Source of the DNA: Microbacterium terregens
Lineage (GTDB): Bacteria; Pseudomonadota; Alphaproteobacteria; Sphingomonadales; Sphingomonadaceae
DNA: 34,239 bases
Reading direction: 5' to 3'
Assembly (NCBI RefSeq): GCF_027922045.1
Contig: NZ_BSEX01000026.1
Coordinates: forward strand, 1-34,239
Position 1 is the first letter of the stretch; each line of letters begins with the position of its first letter. The position numbers and the translations under genes were made by a program. The notes under the pieces were generated by a model, which saw only the letters and a list, made by a program, of their open reading frames with translations, did not search any database and was not told the DNA's origin. Shown here in pieces: positions 6,084-14,704 of the stretch.

Positions 6084-8382
6084 GCTCGTCAACTTCACCC
6101 GCGGCAGCCAGCTGATCGGGCATTTCGGCTTCATGTTCGCGGCCGGCCTCAAGGGCCCTGCCCTAGTCGCGGCGGCTGTGTTCGGCGGCCTTATCTGGTG
6201 GCGCGTGAACGGCGCCCTGAGCGACGCCGAGAGCTATCTGAGCTGGATGCGGATCTACGTCGCCGGCTACACCTGGTTCGAGTTCGATCCCGGCAAGCCG
6301 GTCAACCTGGCCCGCGACGGTGCGCCGATCCTCGTGCCGATCGCACGTGCCGCCACGCACCCGTTGATGGCCACAGCCTGGGCCAAGTGCATGGTCGCGG
6401 TCCGCGGCGGGGCGGTGCTCGCCGCCTTGATCACGGTGCCGGCGACCATCGCCTTTGCCTGGGCGGCGGCCTGGTTCGGACGACGCTCGAAAGAGAGCCG
6501 CCACGAGCGCGGCGCGACGCTGGCAACCCTGCCGGCCCTGGTGACCGAGATCGAGGCACATAACCGGTCCGAGCGCGCGGTCGAGTATCGCCGCATCCTC
6601 GGCCCCGGCTGGCGGCTTTCCTCAGCTGCCGAACGCCAGGCGGCCAACCTCTACCAGCCCTACACGCTCGCTGGCGTGCCCTTCCCATGGCGGCTCGAGC
6701 AGAGCCACGTCATGCTGATCGGCACGACCGGCACCGGCAAGACCGTCTGCCTGCGCGACCTGCTCGGCCAGGTGCGGGCGCGCCGCCACCGCGCGGTGAT
6801 CTTCGACCTGACCGGGGCCTTTATCGAGGCATTCTTCGACCCGACACGCGACGTCATCCTCAATCCGCTCGATGCCCGCTGCCCGCAATGGTCGGTCTTC
6901 GAGGACTGCGTCGACGAGGCGGGCTTCACCGCGGCGGCGGAAGCACTGGTCCCTCATGACGGCGGCGGTGCCGAGCAGTTCTGGGTGCTCGCTGCGCGCA
7001 TGCTGTTCGTCGAGATGTGCCTCAAGCTGGTCGCGGAAGGCCGGGCAACCAACCTCGCGCTGTCGACCGAACTCATGACCGCCAGCCTCGCCCATGTGCA
7101 CCAGCTTATGCAGGGCACGGTGGCCGACCCGCTGACCGCGCCCGAGGCGGCGCGGATGGCGGAGTCGATCCGCGCCGTCTTCAACGCCAACGCGAAGGCG
7201 CTGCGGATGCTGCCCGTGGATGGTCCCCGCTTCTCGGTTCGCCGCTGGGTCGAGGGCGAGGGCTGCCCCGGCAGCTTCCTCTTCGTCTCGGCGCGCTACG
7301 TCGACATGGCGGTGGCCTCCCGGCTGCTCACCGTCTGGATGGACACGGCCATGAACACGCTCATGGCGGGACCTCGCAGCCCCGACCTGAAGCTCTGGTT
7401 CCTATTCGACGAGCTCGGCGCGCTACACCGCCTGCCGGCGCTCGAAAAAGGCCTCCAGACCGCCCGCAACTACGGCGGCGCGATCGTCGCGGGCGTCCAC
7501 GCTTACGCCAAGCTCAAGGAGACCTATGGCGACAACATGGCGATGACGCTCGCCGCGCTCGCCCGCACCAAGCTCGTGCTCGCCACCGCCGACCGCGAGT
7601 CCGCCACCTGGTGCTCCGACTTCATCGGTCACCGCCAGTACCGCGAGATGGAGGAGGGTTATAGCTACGGCTACAACAACGCGCGCGACGCGGTGAGCCT
7701 TACGCCTCGTCGCCAGATTGAGCCGCTTCTTCTACCCGACCAGCTGATGAACCTGCCGCGCCTTCAAGGCTACCTGAAGTTCCCCGACGGCTTCCCGGCA
7801 GCACCCATCCGGCTCGACTATGTCGGCTTCACCGGCATCGCTGCGCCGTTCGAGCCGCGGCTGCCGCTCGCGCCCGGTCCTGCCATCGCACCATCGTCCG
7901 CGCGAGCAAGCGACGCAGCCGGCGAAGCGCCGCCGGGCGCCAACGACCAGGGTCCAGGTCCGCGGAACGCGCGCGAGGAGGACGCCTCGGCAGGAAGAGA
8001 TCTGCGCGGCAAGGACGCCGACCAACCCGGGCCCCGTGCCGCCGATCCAGCCGATCGCCACTGCAACCCGGCGCTTATCCGCTCGACCGGGGCGGTATCC
8101 GAGGTGCCGTCTTCGCCAGACGGCCAGAGTTTGGACGAGCCGTCGACCGCGGCTCGCCCGGCAATGGCGAAGCCACCCGGCTCGGGCGGAAAGACGGTCG
8201 AGCCGTCCACGGAGCCAGGCGAAGGATCAAGGGCTGAGCGCGCGGGTCGATCAGGCAGGTTCGATCCCGGCCGGAGCGTGCGCCCCCTGCCCTCGCCTGA
8301 GAACATCACCCGTCGTGAGCTTCGGGAAGGGATCGCGCCTTCCGAGGACAGGTCGACCGACCAACCTGACCTCGGCTTCTGA
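6073..8382 (+). CDS. traD: type IV coupling protein, TraD/VirD4 family
   Basis: A 769-residue inner-membrane ATPase that should link the relaxosome to a type IV secretion channel. Two hydrophobic helices lie at about 25-44 and 114-135, flanking a small periplasmic segment, as in TraD/TrwB proteins. The RecA-like domain has Walker A G-T-T-G-T-G-K-T at 217-224 and Walker B L-W-F-L-F-D-E at 441-447. After about residue 600 the protein turns into a Pro/Ala/Gly/Glu-rich, probably disordered tail of about 170 residues. The core is complete. It overlaps the RHH gene by 11 bases and ends 5 bases before traA, so the three form one operon. No mating-pair genes are in the window. Confidence 0.92.
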   Translation: MRHKLVNFTRGSQLIGHFGFMFAAGLKGPALVAAAVFGGLIWWRVNGALSDAESYLSWMRIYVAGYTWFEFDPGKPVNLARDGAPILVPIARAATHPLMATAWAKCMVAVRGGAVLAALITVPATIAFAWAAAWFGRRSKESRHERGATLATLPALVTEIEAHNRSERAVEYRRILGPGWRLSSAAERQAANLYQPYTLAGVPFPWRLEQSHVMLIGTTGTGKTVCLRDLLGQVRARRHRAVIFDLTGAFIEAFFDPTRDVILNPLDARCPQWSVFEDCVDEAGFTAAAEALVPHDGGGAEQFWVLAARMLFVEMCLKLVAEGRATNLALSTELMTASLAHVHQLMQGTVADPLTAPEAARMAESIRAVFNANAKALRMLPVDGPRFSVRRWVEGEGCPGSFLFVSARYVDMAVASRLLTVWMDTAMNTLMAGPRSPDLKLWFLFDELGALHRLPALEKGLQTARNYGGAIVAGVHAYAKLKETYGDNMAMTLAALARTKLVLATADRESATWCSDFIGHRQYREMEEGYSYGYNNARDAVSLTPRRQIEPLLLPDQLMNLPRLQGYLKFPDGFPAAPIRLDYVGFTGIAAPFEPRLPLAPGPAIAPSSARASDAAGEAPPGANDQGPGPRNAREEDASAGRDLRGKDADQPGPRAADPADRHCNPALIRSTGAVSEVPSSPDGQSLDEPSTAARPAMAKPPGSGGKTVEPSTEPGEGSRAERAGRSGRFDPGRSVRPLPSPENITRRELREGIAPSEDRSTDQPDLGF

Positions 8383-8387
8383 CCCTC

Positions 8388-11312
8388 ATGTTGTCGGTCG
8401 CGAGCGTCAGGTCGGCAAAGGGCGCCGCCGGTTATTTCGCGGCCGACAACTACTATGCGGCCACCGAGCCAGAGGCTGCCGGCGAATGGGTCGGCAAGGG
8501 TGCGGCCGCGCTGGGCCTCACCGCCAAAGTCGACCAGGCCGTGTTCGAGGCGCTCCTCAAAGGAACACTCCCGAACGGCGCACAGGTCGGCGTCGCCGAC
8601 CGCCATAGTGCGGGCGTGGATCTCACCTTCTCGCTCCCCAAGAGCTGGTCGCTGCTGGCCCTTGTCGGCGGCGATCGGCGGATCATCGAAGCCTATCGCG
8701 CGGCGGTTAAGGACACGCTCGCCTGGGCCGAGCGCAATGCGGCCGAGACCCGGATGGAGGTGCGCGGGACCGAGAAAGTGGTGCCGACCGGCAACCTGGT
8801 GGCGGCCCTTTTCGAGCACAACACCAGCCGCGCGCATGACCCGCAGGCGCATCTCCACGCGGTGGTCGCCAACGTTACGCAAGGGCCCGACGGCAAGTGG
8901 CGGGCGCTCCACAACGGCAAGCTGTGGCAGCTGAACACGCTCCTCAACGCCGTTGCGATGGCCGGCTTCCGCGAGCGTGTGGAGGCGCTGGGCTACACGC
9001 TCGGCGACCGCTCTAAGCACGGCAATTTCGAAGCGGCCGGGCTTACGCGCAACATGCTGATGGCGTTCAGCACACGCCGGCAGCAGATCCTCGCCAAGGT
9101 TGCCGAACTGGGCAATCGCAGCCCCGCCGCGTTCGACGCCGCGACGCTGATGACCCGCCCCCGCAAGGACGCGGTCCAGAACCACGCCGCGTTCTACACC
9201 GCCTGGCGCGCGAGCGCCGCCGAGGCCGGCATCGATCTCCAGGGGCTCATCGCCGCTGCCGATCGCGGGGCTGCCGTGGACATGTCGCCCTGGTCACGCC
9301 TCGCCGCCTTTGTCGGCCAGACGGCAGCACGGGGCCGCGAACTGGTCCAGGCTGTCCAGCAGAAGCTCGGCATCGAGAAATCCGACCGGTATCTGCCCCG
9401 CTACACAAAGGCAATGAGCGCCACCGAGGTCGCTGCAACACACGCCGTCGCCTCGGCTGTCCGGCACCTGGAAGAGCGCGAGGCAGCATTCGCGAAGACC
9501 GACATCTTGAAGGCCGCGCTCGACACTGGCCTGCCGGTCGGGATCGACGCTATCGAGCGGCGCGTCGAGGCGCTGCTCGCTACAGGCCAGCTCGTTGCCG
9601 GCACCGGCCGGCGCGACCAGATCGTCACTACGGCACGGGCGATCGAGACCGAGCGCGCGATGCTGGCAGCGGTGGAATTGGGCCGCGGCGGCGGCGCGTG
9701 CTACGTCGCGGCAGACGTCGCGGCGGCCAGGCTGGACGACGCTGCCCAGGCGCGATCCGGTATCACCCTCAACCCCGGACAGCATGCTGCCGGCGTCATG
9801 CTGCTGAACTCGAAAGATCGGATCGTCGCAATCCAGGGTGTTGCCGGCGCCGGCAAGAGCAGCGTGCTCGCGCCCGTTGCAGATCTCATTCGCCAGACCG
9901 GCAAATCGGTCCTCGGCCTCGCGGTCCAGAACACCCTGGTCCAGATGCTCCAGCGCGAAACCGGCATCGAGTCCATGACCGTGGCGCGTTTCCTGAAGGC
10001 GCATGAAGGGCTGCTCTCACCAAATCCGGATCGGGTCCGGCTCGCCAGCGCGCGTGCCAGCCTGGGCGGTGCCGCCCTGCTCGTCGACGAGGCGTCGATG
10101 CTGTCGAATGGCGATCACCTGAAGCTCGTCCAGCTCGCCAACCTGATCGGGATCGGCCGCATGGCGTTTGTCGGCGACGCGCGGCAGCTGGGCGCGGTCG
10201 ATGCCGGCAAGCCCTTCTCGGTGATGCAGCAGGCGGGCGCCCCGACGGCGCAGATGAGCCAGAACCTGCGGGCGCGCGGAGAGGCTGTCCGCATCGCCGC
10301 TGCCGCCGCGCAGATCGGGGCGATCGATCGCGCGATGGAAGCGCTCGCGCCCTACACCGTCGAGGCACCAGAGCGCGCCAGCGCGGAAGCCGCCGAGCGC
10401 TGGCTCGCCTTGGCACCGACCGACCGCGAGCGGACCGCGATCTACGCTTCGGGTCGCCGGCTACGCGCCGAGGTCAACGAGAAAGTCCAACAAGGGCTGG
10501 TCGATCGTGGCGATATCGGGACCGACAAGCTCGCGGTGACGGTGCTGGACCGGGTCAGCGTCACCGGAGAGGAGCTGCGTTACCCGCACAGCTATGCCGA
10601 AGGCATGGTGGTCGAGATCAGCCGCGCCCAGGTGGCTCAGCGGCTCCCCCGCGCCCGCGCCGTGGTCGAACGGGTCGACGCCGGCCGCGGCACCGTCACG
10701 CTCCGGCTCTCGGGCGGCGCAGAACGTACGTTCCGGCCCGATCGGCTGCGGATCAGGGCGGGCGAGAGCCCGCTCCAGCTCTACGAGGCAAAGGCGCTCG
10801 AACTGCACGAGCGGGACCGGATCCGCTGGACGGCAAACGACCATGATCGTGGCCTGTTCAATGCCGACCAGGCGCGGATCACCGCGATCGCGTCAGGCAA
10901 GGTGATGCTGGAGACGAGCCAGGGCCGCAGCGTCACGTTGAAGCCGAACGATCCCATGCTCCAGCGTCTAGACCTCGCCTACGCGCTCAACGCCCATATG
11001 GCGCAGGGGCTGACATCGGACCGGGGCATCGCGGTCATCGAGACGCGGGACACCAAGCTGGTCAACCAGCAGACCTTCCTGGTGACCGTCACCCGGCTAC
11101 GAGATTCGCTGACGCTCGTCGTCGACAATGCCGTCCGGCTCGAACGCCAGCTCGTCCGCAATGCCGGCGGAAAGACATCCGCGCTGGAGACCAGCGGCAA
11201 GGTTCTCCCTGCAAGCCCCGAGCCGGCGCGGCAAGCGACGCGCAACGCAAAGCCGGAGAAGGCCCCCGATCTCGAGCCGGGACGCACCAAGCCCTATGAC
11301 ATCGGCATCTGA
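8388..11312 (+). CDS. traA: MobF-family conjugative relaxase-helicase (TraA/TrwC type)
   Basis: A 974-residue bifunctional protein. The relaxase domain (1 to about 290) starts M-L-S-V-A-S-V-R and has tyrosines Y16, Y22 and Y23, of which one or more would attack the DNA at nic. Its metal-binding histidine triad is H150, H155 and H157 (H-D-P-Q-A-H-L-H). The second part is a RecD2-like helicase with Walker A G-V-A-G-A-G-K-S at 484-491, Walker B V-D-E-A-S-M-L around 566-572, and late SF1 motifs in A-Y-A-L-N-A-H-M-A-Q-G. It nicks oriT and unwinds the strand to be transferred. Both domains look complete. The start lies 5 bases after the traD stop. Confidence 0.95.
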   Translation: MLSVASVRSAKGAAGYFAADNYYAATEPEAAGEWVGKGAAALGLTAKVDQAVFEALLKGTLPNGAQVGVADRHSAGVDLTFSLPKSWSLLALVGGDRRIIEAYRAAVKDTLAWAERNAAETRMEVRGTEKVVPTGNLVAALFEHNTSRAHDPQAHLHAVVANVTQGPDGKWRALHNGKLWQLNTLLNAVAMAGFRERVEALGYTLGDRSKHGNFEAAGLTRNMLMAFSTRRQQILAKVAELGNRSPAAFDAATLMTRPRKDAVQNHAAFYTAWRASAAEAGIDLQGLIAAADRGAAVDMSPWSRLAAFVGQTAARGRELVQAVQQKLGIEKSDRYLPRYTKAMSATEVAATHAVASAVRHLEEREAAFAKTDILKAALDTGLPVGIDAIERRVEALLATGQLVAGTGRRDQIVTTARAIETERAMLAAVELGRGGGACYVAADVAAARLDDAAQARSGITLNPGQHAAGVMLLNSKDRIVAIQGVAGAGKSSVLAPVADLIRQTGKSVLGLAVQNTLVQMLQRETGIESMTVARFLKAHEGLLSPNPDRVRLASARASLGGAALLVDEASMLSNGDHLKLVQLANLIGIGRMAFVGDARQLGAVDAGKPFSVMQQAGAPTAQMSQNLRARGEAVRIAAAAAQIGAIDRAMEALAPYTVEAPERASAEAAERWLALAPTDRERTAIYASGRRLRAEVNEKVQQGLVDRGDIGTDKLAVTVLDRVSVTGEELRYPHSYAEGMVVEISRAQVAQRLPRARAVVERVDAGRGTVTLRLSGGAERTFRPDRLRIRAGESPLQLYEAKALELHERDRIRWTANDHDRGLFNADQARITAIASGKVMLETSQGRSVTLKPNDPMLQRLDLAYALNAHMAQGLTSDRGIAVIETRDTKLVNQQTFLVTVTRLRDSLTLVVDNAVRLERQLVRNAGGKTSALETSGKVLPASPEPARQATRNAKPEKAPDLEPGRTKPYDIGI

Positions 11313-11389
11313 TCCGGCTCTCCGGCTCTGCGAAATCGATCCGGGCGTGGCGAAAGGATGCGCTCTAAGTATGTTGCCGGTCCATGCCG

Positions 11390-11581
11390 ATGACCGAGGA
11401 CCAAGAACGATGGGCCGAGGCGCTTGCTATCGAGCAGCTCCATGGCGAGCGCGCCAAGGCTTGGGTCGCCGAGCGGATTGCGGTGTTCCGGGAGGCAGGC
11501 GACAGCAAGGGAGTGGAGCGTTTCTCCATCCTCGCCGCGTGTCTGGACCAGCTTCAGTTCGGTCCGGCTCGCGGCCAATGA
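11390..11581 (+). CDS. small DUF6961-like protein
   Basis: A 63-residue helical protein beginning M-T-E-D-Q-E-R-W-A-E-A-L-A-I, with a V-A-E-R-I-A-V-F-R-E-A-G-D centre and a final helix. This pattern is recalled from small sphingomonad proteins annotated DUF6961, often found after conjugation genes. An in-frame ATG at 11384 would add two residues. No ribosome site decides between them. Function is unknown. It follows traA by 77 bases on the same strand. Confidence 0.65.
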   Translation: MTEDQERWAEALAIEQLHGERAKAWVAERIAVFREAGDSKGVERFSILAACLDQLQFGPARGQ

Positions 11582-11646
11582 GATGAGCATGACGAGGCGA
11601 TCGACCGATCCCCTGAACCAGCCTGCCGCCTGCTCGTTCGGACCTG

Positions 11647-12009
11647 ATGTCGTCGCTCAAGATTGCGTCCTCGGCCGAAGCTTCAGCCCCACCGCCGGTG
11701 ACGCCGGACGGCCGCTACATCGTCGTGCGAGGCCGGCTCTGGCGACGTACCAATCCTGATCTCGACGCTGAGCAGCGGCGAGCGCTCACGGCCGAACTGA
11801 TGAACGCTCGCCGGGCGGTCGGTGCAGCCCTGAAGGGCCGCGACGACGCCGCGCTCGCGGCGGCGCGGACACGGGTGAATGAAGCGAAGATTGCTCTCGG
11901 CGAGCGTGGACCCGTCTGGTGGAGCGACAGCACGCCTGACCAGAGCCGGCGTATGGCGCGGAACACCAGCTATGCCGACTGGTACGAAGCCCTCGGGCGC
12001 ACGGCATGA
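11647..12009 (+). CDS. conserved hypothetical protein
   Basis: A 120-residue soluble protein. The core is a short beta segment (G-R-Y-I-V-V-R-G-R-L-W-R-R), a long Ala/Arg helical pair (about 40-82), then a conserved-looking motif, L-G-E-R-G-P-V-W-W-S-D, and an R-N-T-S-Y-A-D-W-Y end. The Trp/Gly-rich motif suggests a genuine family, and proteins with this layout recur in alphaproteobacteria, but no function is known. Its stop overlaps the start of the methyltransferase gene (ATGA, 12006-12009), so the two are probably made together. No promoter is evident in the 65-base gap before it. Confidence 0.7.
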   Translation: MSSLKIASSAEASAPPPVTPDGRYIVVRGRLWRRTNPDLDAEQRRALTAELMNARRAVGAALKGRDDAALAAARTRVNEAKIALGERGPVWWSDSTPDQSRRMARNTSYADWYEALGRTA

Positions 12010-12629
12010 GCGACGCCGAGGCGCTGGGTCTGCCGCCCGAGGCGTTCGCCAAGCAGGACGGCGGGGCCGACTTCGACTTTTATGGGCCTCCCCGCCTTGT
12101 CACACATATCGATGAGGCGGCAGTCGAGGCCCTGACCCGACACTATGCCTCGCGACTGAAATCAGGCGATCGCGTCCTCGACCTCATGTCGAGCTGGGTG
12201 AGCCACCTGCCGCCCGGCGTGGATCTCGAGGTCGTCGGACACGGCATGAACGCGGAGGAGCTCGCCGCCAATCCGCGCCTCGGCCGATGGTTCGTCCAGG
12301 ACCTCAACCGGGATGCTGTCCTGCCGGAGGCGGACGAGGCGTTCGACGCGGTACTGGTGTGCGTCGCCGTACAATATCTCCAGCACCCTCTTGCGGTGTT
12401 TCGCGAAATCCGGCGGGTGCTGAAGCCGGACGGCGTGGCAATCGCCAGCTTCTCGAACCGGTGCTTTCCGACCAAGGCGGTCGCGATCTGGCGCGCGCTC
12501 GACATGAACGGACAGGCGGCGCTCATCCGTCTCTACCTGGAAAAAGCCGGCTTCCAGGATGTCCAGGCGCATCTGCTCGCGGACGGGCGGTCGGGCGATC
12601 CGCTGATCGCAGTCGAGGCGCGCAGCTGA
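12006..12629 (+). CDS. class I SAM-dependent methyltransferase-like protein
   Basis: A 207-residue protein with a Rossmann methyltransferase order: V-L-D-L-M-S-S-W after the first strand, a motif II-like segment (L-P-E-A-D-E-A-F-D-A-V-L-V), then I-R-R-V-L-K-P-D-G-V-A-I-A-S-F-S-N. The usual Gly-rich SAM loop (DxGxG) is replaced by D-L-M-S-S-W-V-S-H-L-P, so the cofactor site is unusual. Such variants form a recognisable group annotated as methyltransferases, with unknown substrate. It overlaps the upstream hypothetical gene by 4 bases and converges on the HhH gene, with 2 bases between stops. It ends the run of same-strand genes that begins with the transfer operon. Confidence 0.75.
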   Translation: MSDAEALGLPPEAFAKQDGGADFDFYGPPRLVTHIDEAAVEALTRHYASRLKSGDRVLDLMSSWVSHLPPGVDLEVVGHGMNAEELAANPRLGRWFVQDLNRDAVLPEADEAFDAVLVCVAVQYLQHPLAVFREIRRVLKPDGVAIASFSNRCFPTKAVAIWRALDMNGQAALIRLYLEKAGFQDVQAHLLADGRSGDPLIAVEARS

Positions 12630-12631
12630 GC

Positions 12632-12816
12632 TCAGCCGAAGCGGATGGCGTCCTCCAGCCCGGCAGCCTTGCCCGCCATGCCGGGCCTTCCTCGAGCTGC
12701 CGCACCGCCTCGAACCGCCCGCGCTCCGCACGGTAGCGGACGATCTCGTATCCGTGCCCCTTGAGCTGCGGCAACGCGTCGATCTCGTCCGCCGATGCCG
12801 TGTTGATGTCGATCAT
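12632..12816 (-). pseudogene. small helix-hairpin-helix protein gene with one-base frameshift
   Basis: The intact product would be about 61 residues. It begins M-I-D-I-N-T-A-S-A-D-E-I-D-A-L-P, a ComEA-like HhH start, and continues G-H-G-Y-E-I-V-R-Y-R-A-E-R-G-R-F. After R-Q-L-E-E the frame breaks. The expected ending (P-G-M-A-G-K-A-A-G-L-E-D-A-I-R-F-G, then TGA) is read one frame over. The span is 185 bases, one short of 62 codons, which fits loss of a C/G near 12,681-12,688. Such small HhH proteins probably bind DNA without sequence specificity. Its ATG overlaps the cupin stop by 4 bases. A sequencing error in a short G/C run is as likely as true decay. Confidence 0.7.
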
Positions 12817-13313
12817 GCCTTGTTGCTCCACAGCCGCGTGAGCGGACCTCTGTTGCCCTCGGCCGGGTCGGCCTGCGGCAGCGGTACGGCGGCGATGCGC
12901 GCGAGCGTTGCCGTGTCTGCCGCCCGGCGGCAGACATCCCAATCCTGTCCTTCCGGGTAGGCGCCCACCAACAGGAAGTCGTCGCTGGCCCTGATCCGGC
13001 AATGCCCAGTGCCCGCCGGCAGCACGAGAAGATCGCCCGCCTCGATCCGCACCTGTCGGCCGCCCTCCCCGCCGAGCATCAGCTCGGCCGAGCCGTTGGT
13101 GCAGGCCAATGCTTCGTGCGCCGTGGAGTGGTAGTGGTGGTAGGGGTAGACGCCGTCGCGCCAGTCCGGACGCCAGTCATTCCGGCGAAGCGTCGCCTCG
13201 ATCGCTTCCGGATCGCCAACGGGCACGATGCCGCGATAGACCAGCACCGGCAGCGCCGAATTGTTCGGCACCCAGCCATTCGGGCCCAGCATCAGGGTGT
13301 CGGGCTCGCTCAC
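12813..13313 (-). CDS. YjlB-like cupin-domain protein
   Basis: A 166-residue cupin. The start V-S-E-P-D-T-L-M-L-G-P-N-G-W-V-P-N-N and the metal-site region H-H-Y-H-S-T-A-H-E-A-L, followed by E-A-G-D-L-L-V-L-P-A-G-T-G-H, match YjlB of Bacillus subtilis. The histidines and Glu suggest a metal centre. The reaction is unknown. A GTG start at 13313 is chosen because it overlaps the TGA of the deaminase gene (GTGA), giving the same 4-base coupling as at the other end. An internal ATG (13292) would shorten the product by 7 residues. It is the middle gene of a coupled three-gene unit. Confidence 0.8.
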   Translation of the reverse strand: MSEPDTLMLGPNGWVPNNSALPVLVYRGIVPVGDPEAIEATLRRNDWRPDWRDGVYPYHHYHSTAHEALACTNGSAELMLGGEGGRQVRIEAGDLLVLPAGTGHCRIRASDDFLLVGAYPEGQDWDVCRRAADTATLARIAAVPLPQADPAEGNRGPLTRLWSNKA

Positions 13314-13801
13314 AGGTTCGCCTGCTCGGCGGACGGCAGGTCCGCGTCGGGTGGGTAATAGAGGCCGGCGCACTCCTCGCGGAGGCAGCCGCCCTCGATT
13401 ACGATGTCGTCGCGATAGGCGTCCGCGATGAAAGACAGCGTGTCGACATGCCGCGCCTCGAAATACATCGGGTGCACGTCCTCGCGCCCGGCGCCGTAGA
13501 CGACGCGGCCAACCTTGGACCAGATCGAAGCCATGGTGCACATGCCGCAGGGCTGCAGCGTCGAGTAGAGCGTCGCTCCGCGCAGCTCGAGCTCGCCCGT
13601 GTCCTCGCAGGCGCGGCGGATCGCCATCATCTCGGCATGCGCGGTGGCGTCCGGCAGTTCTTGGGTCTGGTTGCGCTCGCCCGCGATCTCGCGCCCTTCG
13701 AGCACGATCACCGAGCCGAGCGGCGAAGTGGATGGGTCCGAGCCCTCCGAGCGGGCGATCTCGATCGCCCGGCGCATCCAGCGCTCGTCATCCTCGTTCA
13801 T
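13310..13801 (-). CDS. nucleoside/nucleobase deaminase (CDA fold)
   Basis: A 163-residue zinc deaminase. The metal site is clear: H-A-E-M-M-A for the His ligand and catalytic Glu, and P-C-G-M-C for the two Cys ligands. The family removes an amino group from cytosine, guanine or adenine compounds. The tail, with E-C-A-G-L-Y-Y and further Cys, does not identify the substrate. GGAGGT before the ATG at 13801 supports the start, so the longer open frame up to 14593 is shadow. It begins a left-pointing unit of deaminase, cupin and HhH protein, and is divergent from the aldo/keto reductase gene (72-base spacer). Confidence 0.85.
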   Translation of the reverse strand: MNEDDERWMRRAIEIARSEGSDPSTSPLGSVIVLEGREIAGERNQTQELPDATAHAEMMAIRRACEDTGELELRGATLYSTLQPCGMCTMASIWSKVGRVVYGAGREDVHPMYFEARHVDTLSFIADAYRDDIVIEGGCLREECAGLYYPPDADLPSAEQANL

Positions 13802-13873
13802 CGACACCTCCGCTCTCCCCAACGTCGGGCGGCGGCAGATGGTCCGACAGGCGGGGTGGCACGTTGTGCGCCC

Positions 13874-14704
13874 ATGAAGACGATCCGCTTCCCCGACGGC
13901 ACGACCGTCCCCGCGCTGGGCCAAGGCACCTGGATGATGGCCGAGGATCCGAGCCGCCGCCGCCAAGAGATCGCCGCGCTGCGCGAGGGCGTCGAGCTCG
14001 GCCTCACCCTGATCGACACGGCCGAAATGTATGCCGACGGCGAGTCCGAGCGGCTCGTCGGCGAGGCTATCACTGGCATGCGCGACCGCGTCTTTCTCAT
14101 CAGCAAGGCCTATCCGCAGAACGCCTCCGCCAAGCGGCTGCCGCGCGCGTGCGAGGCGAGCCTCGAGCGGCTCGGCACCGACCGGCTCGACCTCTACCTG
14201 CTGCACTGGCGCGGCAGCGTGCCGTTGGCCGAGACGGTCGAGGCGATGGAGCGGCTGGTCGCAGCCGGCAAGATCGTCCGGTGGGGCGTCAGCAATCTCG
14301 ACGCCAATGACATGGAAGAGTTGGTCGCCGCCGGTGGTGAGCGATGCCAGACCGACCAGATCCTCTACAATCTGACCCGCCGCGGGCCCGAGCACGACCT
14401 GATCCCATGGCTTGCCGAGCGACGCATGCCGGTAATGGCCTACAGCCCCGTCGAGCAGGGACGCCTGCTCGCCCATCGCGGACTGGCCGCCATCGCGCGT
14501 GAGCGTGGCGTAACGCCAGCGCAGGTGGCGCTTGCCTGGCTGCTGGCGCGAGATGGGGTCATCGCCATTCCCAAGGCGGGATCGGCGGCCCACGTTCGCG
14601 AGAACCGCGCCGCGGCGGACCTGGACCTCTCCGACACCGATCTCGCGCGGCTGGACGACGTCTTCCCGCGGCCGCGCGGGCCCGTGCCGCTGGAAATGCT
14701 CTAA
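13874..14704 (+). CDS. aldo/keto reductase
   Basis: A 276-residue (beta/alpha)8 NADPH-dependent oxidoreductase. The catalytic tetrad is visible: Asp in L-I-D-T-A-E, Tyr in M-Y-A-D-G, Lys in L-I-S-K-A-Y and His in Y-L-L-H-W. The cofactor segment I-P-K-A-G-S precedes the C-terminal helices. It would reduce aldehydes or ketones; the substrate is not apparent. It is divergent from the deaminase unit and its stop overlaps the end of the convergent MBL gene by 4 bases. Confidence 0.92.
   Translation: MKTIRFPDGTTVPALGQGTWMMAEDPSRRRQEIAALREGVELGLTLIDTAEMYADGESERLVGEAITGMRDRVFLISKAYPQNASAKRLPRACEASLERLGTDRLDLYLLHWRGSVPLAETVEAMERLVAAGKIVRWGVSNLDANDMEELVAAGGERCQTDQILYNLTRRGPEHDLIPWLAERRMPVMAYSPVEQGRLLAHRGLAAIARERGVTPAQVALAWLLARDGVIAIPKAGSAAHVRENRAAADLDLSDTDLARLDDVFPRPRGPVPLEML

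Noticed and set aside
7818..9185. 455-residue minus-strand frame opposite traD/traA
   Set aside because: It is antisense to two well-supported genes and has no family motifs. High GC keeps such frames open.
13802..14593. N-terminal extension of the deaminase frame
   Set aside because: It runs antisense through the aldo/keto reductase. The ATG at 13801 has a good ribosome site.
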